The notes under the pieces: model-generated
What the model saw: the letters and a program-made list of their open reading frames with translations, nothing else
Databases searched by the model: none
What the model was told of the DNA's origin: nothing
Shown here: positions 49,172-56,361 of the stretch, in pieces
Position numbering within the stretch: the stretch's first letter is position 1
How the letters are laid out: each line of letters starts with the position of its first letter
Assembly: GCF_016466415.2 (NCBI RefSeq)
Contig: NZ_CP066771.1
Coordinates: forward strand, 1,984,001 to 2,048,000
Reading direction: 5' to 3'
Source: Ralstonia pickettii
GTDB taxonomy: Bacteria; Pseudomonadota; Gammaproteobacteria; Burkholderiales; Burkholderiaceae
DNA length: 64,000 nt
Made by a program: the position numbers and the translations under genes

Positions 49172-50209
49172 ATGCCGATCTCCCCTGCCCTTGCAGAACG
49201 CATCGCCACCAGCCCCAAAGCTGAACTGCACATCCACATCGAAGGCTCGCTCGAACCCGAACTGATGTTCGCGCTGGCCGAGCGCAACGGCGTGAAGCTG
49301 CCGTATGCGTCCGTGGAAGAAGTACGCGCGGCCTACGCCTTCAACGATCTGCAATCGTTCCTCGACCTGTATTACGCCGGCGCCAGCGTGCTGCTCACCG
49401 AGCAGGATTTCTACGACATGACGGCCGCTTATGTCGCGCGCGCGCTTGCCGACAACGTCCACCACGCCGAAATCTTCTTCGACCCGCAGACGCACACCGC
49501 CCGCAACGTGCCCATGCATGTGGTCGTTCATGGCATCGTCCGCGCCCTGGACGACGCCGAGCGCGAGCATGGTTTCTCCAGCGCGCTGATCCTCTGCTTC
49601 CTGCGGCATCTGAGCGAAGAAGACGCTTTCGACACGCTCGAAGCGGCCCTGCCCTATATCCAGGATCCGGCCAACCGCATCATCGGCGTGGGGCTGGATT
49701 CGTCCGAGCGCGGCAACCCGCCGGAAAAATTCGCACGCGTATTCGCACGCTGCAAGGAACTCGGCCTGCGCCTGGTGGCCCACGCCGGTGAAGAAGGCCC
49801 GGCGCAATACGTGATCGACGCGCTCGACATCCTCAAGGTGGAGCGCATCGACCACGGCGTACGCGCCATCGACGATGCCGCGCTCGTCAAGCGCCTCGCG
49901 GCCGAACGCATCGCGCTGACGGTCTGCCCGCTGTCGAACGAAAAACTGAAGGTCTACCCTGACCTGCGCGACCACTCGCTCAAGCAACTGCTGGACGCCG
50001 GCTGCGCTGTAACGCTGCATTCCGACGATCCGGCCTACTTTGGCGGCTACATGAACACCAACTGGCTCGCCACTTTCAACGCCCTTGACCTGTCTGCGGC
50101 CGATGCCCATACGCTCGCGCGCAACAGCTTCGAGGCGTCCTTCCTGCCCGAACAGGACAAAGCCCTGTGGCTTGCCAAGGTCGACGACCACTGGAAAGCC
50201 GCACACTAA
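49172..50209 (+). CDS. Adenine deaminase (adenosine-deaminase superfamily)
   Basis: 345 residues from ATG 49172. Zinc ligands are HIHIEGS (His 18 and 20), the central HAGEEGPA (about residue 205) and the late HSDDPAYFGGY (about residue 285). The HSDDPAYF variant and the context of guanine deaminase and xanthine dehydrogenase favour adenine, not adenosine, as substrate, as in the Aah1-type and Pseudomonas enzymes of this superfamily. The product hypoxanthine would feed XdhAB. An adenosine deaminase annotation is the alternative. Confidence 0.88.
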   Translation: MPISPALAERIATSPKAELHIHIEGSLEPELMFALAERNGVKLPYASVEEVRAAYAFNDLQSFLDLYYAGASVLLTEQDFYDMTAAYVARALADNVHHAEIFFDPQTHTARNVPMHVVVHGIVRALDDAEREHGFSSALILCFLRHLSEEDAFDTLEAALPYIQDPANRIIGVGLDSSERGNPPEKFARVFARCKELGLRLVAHAGEEGPAQYVIDALDILKVERIDHGVRAIDDAALVKRLAAERIALTVCPLSNEKLKVYPDLRDHSLKQLLDAGCAVTLHSDDPAYFGGYMNTNWLATFNALDLSAADAHTLARNSFEASFLPEQDKALWLAKVDDHWKAAH

Positions 50210-50224
50210 AAATCACGAGACGAC

Positions 50225-51559
50225 ATGACCACGATGCCTCCGACTTCCAACACCGTTCACGCCTACCGCGGCCGCGTGCTGCATTTCCTGCACGATCCGC
50301 AGTATCGCGAGCGCGATGCCTATGAGTATTGGGAAGACGGCCTGCTCGTGGTCTTGGGGGGCAAGGTGATCAAGGCCGGCGACTACGCCGCGCTGCGTGA
50401 AGACCTGCCGGCCGGCGCGCAATTGCACGACTACAGCGGCAAGCTCATCGTCCCGGGCTTCATCGACACGCATATCCACTTCCCGCAGACGGACATGATC
50501 GCGTCGCCGTCGCCGGGTCTGCTGCACTGGCTGGAGACGTACACCTTCCCGGAAGAGCGCCGCTTCGAAAGCGAGCAGTACGCCGCCGGTGTCGCCTCGT
50601 TCTTCCTCGACGAACTGCTGCGCAACGGCACGACCAGCGCGATGGTGTGGAGCACCGTGCATCGCGGCTCCGCCGAGACACTGTTCACGCAAGCCCAGCA
50701 ACGCGGCATGCGCATGATCACCGGCAAGGTGATGATGGACCGCAACTGTCCGGAATACCTGCGCGACACAGCGGAATCCGGCGCGCGGGACACGGCTGAT
50801 CTGATCTCGCGCTGGCACGGCAAGGACCGTCTGGCCTACGCCATCACGCCGCGATTCGCGCCCACCTCGAGCGAAGCCCAGCTGCAGGCCTGCGCAGAAC
50901 TCGCCAAGCAATACAAGGACGTCTTCATCCAGACGCACGTCGCAGAAAACCCCGACGAAGTGAAATGGGTGGCCGACCTGTTCCCAGACGCGCGCAGCTA
51001 TCTGGACGTCTACGACCGCTACGGGCTGCTGCGCAAAGGCGCCTTTTACGGCCACGCCATCTGGCTGGACGACGGTGACCGCCAACGCATGGCCGAATCC
51101 GGCGCAGCCGTGGCGCACTGCCCCACCTCCAACCTGTTCCTGGGCAGCGGCCTCTACAACTTCCACCAGAACGACGCATACCGCCTGGCGCTCACGCTGG
51201 CGACCGACGTGGGCGGCGGCAGCTCGTTCTCGATGCTGCGCACGATGGGCACGGCGCACAAGGTCGCGCGCATGGGCGGGTATCACCTGACGGCGCTGCG
51301 GATGTTCTACCTGGCCACGCGAGGCGCCGCTGAGGCTCTGGGCTGGGAAGATCGCATCGGCAGCTTCGTGCCGGGCGCGGAAGCCGACTTCATCGTGCTG
51401 GACCCGGCAGCCACACCGCTGCTCGCCCGCCGCAACGCGCGCTCGGAGACGCTGGAAGAGCTGCTGTTCTCGCTGGCGCTGTTGGGCGAGGATCGCGCCG
51501 TGGCTGCCACCTACATCCAGGGCGAGCCGGCCAAATTCGCGATTGGCGCCAACGCTTGA
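50225..51559 (+). CDS. guaD: Guanine deaminase
   Basis: 444 residues. An amidohydrolase TIM barrel with one catalytic zinc. The metal motif is GFIDTHIHFPQTDMIASPSPGLLHWLETYTFPEE (about residues 78-111). Further ligands sit in QTHVAENPDEVKW (about residue 236) and FYGHAIWLDDGD, and ATDVGGGSSFSMLRTMG (about residue 328) carries the final Asp. It converts guanine to xanthine, the XdhAB substrate. It lies 15 bases after the adenine deaminase gene and ends the purine operon. Confidence 0.96.
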   Translation: MTTMPPTSNTVHAYRGRVLHFLHDPQYRERDAYEYWEDGLLVVLGGKVIKAGDYAALREDLPAGAQLHDYSGKLIVPGFIDTHIHFPQTDMIASPSPGLLHWLETYTFPEERRFESEQYAAGVASFFLDELLRNGTTSAMVWSTVHRGSAETLFTQAQQRGMRMITGKVMMDRNCPEYLRDTAESGARDTADLISRWHGKDRLAYAITPRFAPTSSEAQLQACAELAKQYKDVFIQTHVAENPDEVKWVADLFPDARSYLDVYDRYGLLRKGAFYGHAIWLDDGDRQRMAESGAAVAHCPTSNLFLGSGLYNFHQNDAYRLALTLATDVGGGSSFSMLRTMGTAHKVARMGGYHLTALRMFYLATRGAAEALGWEDRIGSFVPGAEADFIVLDPAATPLLARRNARSETLEELLFSLALLGEDRAVAATYIQGEPAKFAIGANA

Positions 51560-51571
51560 TGCACTTATAAT
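51543..51571 (+). promoter_or_regulatory. Promoter of the manganese riboswitch transcript
   Basis: TTGGCG (51543-51548), a 17-base spacer and TATAAT (51566-51571) form a good sigma-70 promoter overlapping the last codons of guaD. Transcription would begin near 51578, immediately before the riboswitch. Confidence 0.75.
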
Positions 51572-51580
51572 CGTGGCTTC

Positions 51581-51735
51581 CATTGGGGAGTAGCCGCCTG
51601 GGGTCGATACCCCGGGGGCCACGTCAACAGACTTGACCGCCGTCGCAACGACAGGTGGTTATGGCGTGGTCAGCCGCACTCAGGGTGCCACCCCGGCACC
51701 CGGTGACGCGCCTGGCGAGACCGATGACAACCCAC
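51581..51735 (+). ncRNA. yybP-ykoY manganese riboswitch
   Basis: The 237-base gap before the GDT1-family gene carries the class hallmarks in order: TTGGGGAGTAGCC at 51583-51595, CGTCAACA near 51622, GGTGGTTATGGCGTGG near 51655 and GGCGAGACCGATGACAACC near 51713-51731. These match blocks I recall from the E. coli alx/mntP leaders. The class binds Mn2+ and switches on Mn exporters. The hairpin CCACTG...CAGTGG after the aptamer may be part of the expression platform. Confidence 0.88.
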
Positions 51736-51796
51736 TGCGGACAGGGCCGGCAGTGGCGCGTCATTGGTTCGCATACGGCCCGGACACCACAACAAC

Positions 51797-52369
51797 ATGG
51801 AAGCCTTTCTCGTCTCCACCGGCATCGTCGCGCTCGCTGAAATCGGCGACAAGACGCAATTGCTCTCGATCCTGCTGGCCGCGCGTTTTCGCAAGCCGGT
51901 GCCGATCATTCTCGGCATCTTCATCTCCACCCTCGTCAACCACGCACTGGCCGGCGCCGTCGGTGGCTGGATCACGCACGTGCTCGGCGAAAACGTGCTG
52001 CGGTGGATCCTGGGCGTGGGCTTTATCGCCATGGCCGGCTGGATGCTGATTCCGGACAAGCTAGACGACGACGAAGCGCCCTCGACGACGCAGCGCGGCC
52101 TGGGCATCCTGGGGACGACCATCGTTGCGTTCTTCTTTGCCGAGATGGGCGACAAGACGCAGATCGCGACCGTGGCGCTGGCCGCACGCTTTAACGACGT
52201 GTTTTCTGTCGTGGCGGGCACCACCGTCGGCATGCTGCTGGCCAATGTGCCGGCCGTGCTGATGGGCAACAAGTTTGCGTCGCGCATGCCGATCAAGCTG
52301 GTGCATCGGATTGCTGCGCTGATCTTCCTGGTGCTGGGTGTGCTGGCGCTGCTTGGCGTGAGTAAATAA
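51797..52369 (+). CDS. TMEM165/GDT1 (UPF0016) family manganese exporter
   Basis: 190 residues from ATG 51797 and six membrane helices in two inverted repeats, each with the E-x-G-D-K-T motif: ALAEIGDKTQLLSILLAARF (about residue 12) and FFAEMGDKTQIATVALAARF (about residue 113). The family exports Mn2+ (MneA) or exchanges Ca2+/Mn2+ for H+. Control by the riboswitch just upstream supports manganese efflux. Confidence 0.93.
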   Translation: MEAFLVSTGIVALAEIGDKTQLLSILLAARFRKPVPIILGIFISTLVNHALAGAVGGWITHVLGENVLRWILGVGFIAMAGWMLIPDKLDDDEAPSTTQRGLGILGTTIVAFFFAEMGDKTQIATVALAARFNDVFSVVAGTTVGMLLANVPAVLMGNKFASRMPIKLVHRIAALIFLVLGVLALLGVSK

Positions 52370-52412
52370 CCAGTCAGCGCCTCATACTTCCAGGCTAGTT
52401 TGATTGGCAAAC

Positions 52413-53999
52413 TCAGGATTTTCGGTCACCCGTTTGTTTGCCAAACCACGGCCAGTACGCACGGCCCTCACCCCGCGCACGGTCCCATTGCGTAATTGGC
52501 GGCGTCGGCTGCCAGCCCGGCGGGGGGCCGATCAGTACCGCCCAGCTGTCTTTGGCATCGGCCACGCTGGTGACGACGGCACTCTTGCCGCTTTGGTTGG
52601 CGTAGGCAGCGGCAAACGCGGCGTTGACCGCGAAGCTGGCGGCACGCACCGGGCCTTCCATGACTTGGGACACGCTGTAGAAATTGCCGATTTGGTCCAG
52701 ATCCGGCCATTGCTGGTGGACGGCGGCGTGCAGCGGCCCCATCAAGGCATTCACGTTGGTGGTGTGCTTGTGCACGTCGTGGTAGACACGTTCGACCGGG
52801 TGATCCTGGGAGGCCTGTTCTTGCAGCGTCTTCATCAACGGGCTCCACGGGCCACCCGGGTTGGCGGCCTTGGCGCCGATGCCGCCTTCGTGATGCTGCG
52901 GCGTGTAGATGGACGCGAGCGGCGCGTAGCCCCAGTTGGCGCTGGGGTGGCCGAGGATGAGGAGGGCGGTGTTTTCGTTGGTCTGCTCACCCATGGGGTA
53001 GTTGGGCGCGTCCATGTTCCACACCCAGACCAGCTTGTTGGGGTTTTCGGCCAGGAATTTGAGGGCTTCTTGCAGATCGTAGAAGCCCACCGTTTCGTCG
53101 CCGGCCTTGAGCACCACTTGCGGCAGCTTGCCCTTGGGGTTGTACTTCATGCTTTTGGCGAAAGCAGCGTCGGCAACCTTATCGAACACGAGCCGTCGTG
53201 CCCCCTGTAGCGACAGAACGGGTTCGCCAACAATCATTGCCTCATCGGCACGCAGGCCACGTACGGTTTCGCCGGTCTTTGGGTCTTTGTGCAGCTTGAC
53301 CCAGTAGTCCTGCATGCGCACCTCGGCATGCTTGGCGTCATAGGCCAGATAGCTGGGCGCAGGCATGCCCATGTCGGCTTGCTCTTTGAGAAGCTCCTTC
53401 CGGAAGGTACCCAAGTTGTCGTTGGTGAGATACGTGGGTGAGTTGATCCACTCGCGTGGTATGCCCGCGAACACGATGGCATCCATGAAGTCGGGCCGGT
53501 CGGTACCCCGCTCCATCGAGTAGAAACCCGAGTTGAAATAGCGATAGCTGAAGGTGCTCAGCGGAACGCTCAGCAGCTTGCTATAGGCCGACAAAAATTC
53601 ATCGCGCTTGACCTGCGGATAGTCCTCCAGCCGGTCCTTACGAAACAGGCCAGGAGCCAAGTACCCCACTGCATCACCCAGCTTGAACTCGGCCGCCTGC
53701 TTGTCATTCGCATTGGGCTGCGCCAGCCCCTGCGCCCACAGCAGGTTCCATTGGGTGGGGTAGCCGCGCCGCATCAGCGGGTTGATCCATTGCACGCCCA
53801 GCAGCACAGCAGCAGGGGCTTTCGGGTCGGCCTGCGCGGCGGCTTGCATACGCGGCCAGGCCACGGGCTTGCGAGAATACGAATCATTGGCGGACATCGA
53901 CACTCCAGAATAACTAACGGCCAACGACAGGGCGGCTGCCAGCACGCGAGTGGCCTTCAGCGCGCGCCTGCGCGGTTTCAAACAGGACGTGTTGGGCAT
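52413..53999 (-). CDS. DUF2875 family protein of the T6SS lipase island (Tla3-like)
   Basis: 528 residues from ATG 53999. An ATG at 54017 overlapping the Tle3 stop is the alternative. The N-terminus looks like a Sec signal: basic KPRRRALKATR, hydrophobic VLAAALSLAVSYSGV, then SMSA near residue 36. The body has the DUF2875 style (VLLGVQWINPLMRRGYPTQWNLLWAQGLAQPNAND). In Pseudomonas a DUF2875 protein (Tla3) is the adaptor loading Tle3 on VgrG. A signal peptide would instead suggest a periplasmic role, such as immunity. It lies ten bases after the Tle3-like gene. Confidence 0.75.
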   Translation of the reverse strand: MPNTSCLKPRRRALKATRVLAAALSLAVSYSGVSMSANDSYSRKPVAWPRMQAAAQADPKAPAAVLLGVQWINPLMRRGYPTQWNLLWAQGLAQPNANDKQAAEFKLGDAVGYLAPGLFRKDRLEDYPQVKRDEFLSAYSKLLSVPLSTFSYRYFNSGFYSMERGTDRPDFMDAIVFAGIPREWINSPTYLTNDNLGTFRKELLKEQADMGMPAPSYLAYDAKHAEVRMQDYWVKLHKDPKTGETVRGLRADEAMIVGEPVLSLQGARRLVFDKVADAAFAKSMKYNPKGKLPQVVLKAGDETVGFYDLQEALKFLAENPNKLVWVWNMDAPNYPMGEQTNENTALLILGHPSANWGYAPLASIYTPQHHEGGIGAKAANPGGPWSPLMKTLQEQASQDHPVERVYHDVHKHTTNVNALMGPLHAAVHQQWPDLDQIGNFYSVSQVMEGPVRAASFAVNAAFAAAYANQSGKSAVVTSVADAKDSWAVLIGPPPGWQPTPPITQWDRARGEGRAYWPWFGKQTGDRKS

Positions 54000-54009
54000 G
54001 GCAGTTCCG

Positions 54010-56331
54010 TCAGGCATAGCGGGTATCGGACTCGTCCGGCATGTGGTGGGAGTACATGCGCCCCGGATTGCGATCGCCCGGAATTCCGATCGCTGTAACG
54101 CCGCCCTTGGCTTCGACGAACTTGTCGTGCTCCTCCAAAGGACTACCGTTAAGCGTTGCTTTCTCGGAGTGGTAGTACTCGAACTCCACATCCTCTTTGG
54201 GGTCCCGCCCCGCCGGATAAACATCTTTGTTCTTCAGTGGCTCACACCGGCGCCAATCCGCCATCCTGCGGAATTGAGCCATATGATCGGCGGTAAACAG
54301 GCACATGCCCACGTCCACGTCGTAGGCCAGCACATGCTCGCTGTGCCCCGGGTTCGTGAGGATGGTTGAGTGGTTGGTAGGCTGCTGGCGGTCACCTTCT
54401 TTCAACTGCGCCGCACGCGCCTGTTCCTCGAACTTGCCAAACTCGGTGCCACGAATCTTGTGATGGTTCTCGCCATCCATCAGAGCAATGTCGTTTTTAT
54501 CGAAGGTGGCACCACTCTGAAGCACTCCGTTGTCGTCGTAGGCATTGCGCCGCGCACGTTGGCGGATGCCGGCGTTCTGGTCGTAGCGCATGGCCGCCTC
54601 GCTTGCGGCGCTGCCATGTCCGGTAGTGCGTTGTTGGGCGTAGGGGTCCTCAGTGCCTTGGGGGACTTGACGCGCCGGGTTAAGCGCATCACGGGCGGAT
54701 TCGTAGTGAACATTGAAGGGCCCAAGCGTATGGACGCCGTCGATGTAGCACTGCTCGGTCGGCAGCGTGCTGCCGTCGCTGCGCGCTAGGTAGACGGCAC
54801 GGGGTACGATGCCGCCGCTGGGGACGGCCGGCGCGTCGACACGCACGGCCCAGTTCTTGTCGGGCACGCCACTGACTTTCGCTACATTGCTCACCTGATT
54901 GGCAATCGCGGCACCCGCTCCCATGAAAGAGCCGATGATCGAGCCACTCAGCTTGCCCCAAAAGCCCTTGCGGTCATCAGCCCAAATTTTCTTGAATTGA
55001 ACGCTCACGCGTTCGGAATCCGGTGTCCAGAAGATGCTGGTCTCGGGATTCGCGCCAATGGTGTCATTCCAGTAGTGGTAGTCAGTACCAGGGGTGCCGC
55101 CCACCCTGTACGGCACCCCCGGCTTGGCCTCGGCCCAGACACGTTGGTAGAGCACACCGTCAGCTCCGGTGGCCTCCACATCTTCCTTGTTTAAACCTAG
55201 CCAGCCCATACCACGCACGGCGGCAACGGAGATGACCCGATCATGCGGGCTGCAGTACAAGAAGACGCGGGCGCGCGTGTCGCGCCCCTTGCAATCTTGC
55301 TCGGCGGTGCAGGCAGCGTCGCCATTCCGAGGCTTGTGGTTGAAGGCGTGCTGGGTTACGAAGTCGGCATCGTAGTGCTGCGCTCGCTCCTTGCCGAAGC
55401 CCCGCACGATGTCGAAGAAGTTCCTGAGGCCCTTGGCGCGGGCTTCATAGGTGACACGACCCGCTTCGTTTTTTGAATCGTATTGGGAGACGTTGTCGAT
55501 CCAGCTCTTGCGCAGGCTGTAGGGCGCACAGGCTAGGACATAGTTGTCGGCGACACCGTTGCACTTGCCCTCACCATTGAATTCCGAGTGATGGGCGCCA
55601 AAGTACGCCGAGCCGATGCCAATCATGTTGCCCTGGCTATGGCAGACCACGGTGATGGGGCAATCCTTGTCAGTGACACCATCGCGCTTCAGCGTCCTGT
55701 GCACCTCGCGGATGCGGCTCACCAGCTTGGCCAGGCGCCAGGCGGCGAAGGCCTGGTAATGGCGGGCCGGGGCACTGTAGACCTGCCGGTCGCTGGTTTG
55801 AAGGTGGGTCAGGGACAGTGCGCCAAAGACGAGTTCCGCATCGGTGCCTTTGTTGAACATGTCGGGCAAGGCGGAGCAGCCGTTCACGAAGGGGCCGCCG
55901 CCCCAGGCGTTCTTCTCATCGAGCAGAATGTTGCCGCCCACGGCATTGAGTTCATCGACACTGGACTTGTAGCCCCAGCGGAACCGAATGACGGGGCTGT
56001 AGCCTGCGTCTTTGACAAACGTTGCCGCCGAAAGGCGGTCGGGAAGGTATCCGTCCTCAGTCAATTCGTTCATATAGGTAACGGGCCTGAGTTGCCCGCT
56101 ACCCTTGACGCGGAAGACATGATCGTCCTCGCGTTGCAGGCGCGCGCTCAGGCCCTTGCAGAGTCCCTCTTCTCCGGTGTCAAACCATTCGCCCATGGAG
56201 TTGACGCCGTGTACAAAGATGACGACGCCCGGCAGCGGCAAGGGCTCATCCACATCCTGACAAGGATTGCCCGGCAGGCAGAGGGCTTCTGCGCGCGGGC
56301 CGCCTGAAATGGATTCGATTGAATCAGTCAT
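54010..56331 (-). CDS. T6SS phospholipase effector, Tle3-like (DUF3274)
   Basis: 773 residues. The alpha/beta hydrolase domain starts at GVVIFVHGVNSMGEWFDTGEEGLCKGL (about residues 35-61). The nucleophile elbow is TVVCHSQGNMIGIG (Ser 232, first Gly replaced by Cys), and the probable Asp is in LYCSPHDRVIS (Asp 364). The long C-terminal half, with few known features, fits DUF3274. No signal peptide is present, as expected for a T6SS cargo. It follows vgrG by 30 bases. The lipase would attack neighbours' phospholipids in the periplasm. Confidence 0.87.
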   Translation of the reverse strand: MTDSIESISGGPRAEALCLPGNPCQDVDEPLPLPGVVIFVHGVNSMGEWFDTGEEGLCKGLSARLQREDDHVFRVKGSGQLRPVTYMNELTEDGYLPDRLSAATFVKDAGYSPVIRFRWGYKSSVDELNAVGGNILLDEKNAWGGGPFVNGCSALPDMFNKGTDAELVFGALSLTHLQTSDRQVYSAPARHYQAFAAWRLAKLVSRIREVHRTLKRDGVTDKDCPITVVCHSQGNMIGIGSAYFGAHHSEFNGEGKCNGVADNYVLACAPYSLRKSWIDNVSQYDSKNEAGRVTYEARAKGLRNFFDIVRGFGKERAQHYDADFVTQHAFNHKPRNGDAACTAEQDCKGRDTRARVFLYCSPHDRVISVAAVRGMGWLGLNKEDVEATGADGVLYQRVWAEAKPGVPYRVGGTPGTDYHYWNDTIGANPETSIFWTPDSERVSVQFKKIWADDRKGFWGKLSGSIIGSFMGAGAAIANQVSNVAKVSGVPDKNWAVRVDAPAVPSGGIVPRAVYLARSDGSTLPTEQCYIDGVHTLGPFNVHYESARDALNPARQVPQGTEDPYAQQRTTGHGSAASEAAMRYDQNAGIRQRARRNAYDDNGVLQSGATFDKNDIALMDGENHHKIRGTEFGKFEEQARAAQLKEGDRQQPTNHSTILTNPGHSEHVLAYDVDVGMCLFTADHMAQFRRMADWRRCEPLKNKDVYPAGRDPKEDVEFEYYHSEKATLNGSPLEEHDKFVEAKGGVTAIGIPGDRNPGRMYSHHMPDESDTRYA

Positions 56332-56361
56332 TGTTGAGTCCTGTCTGATCTATGTGAGCAG

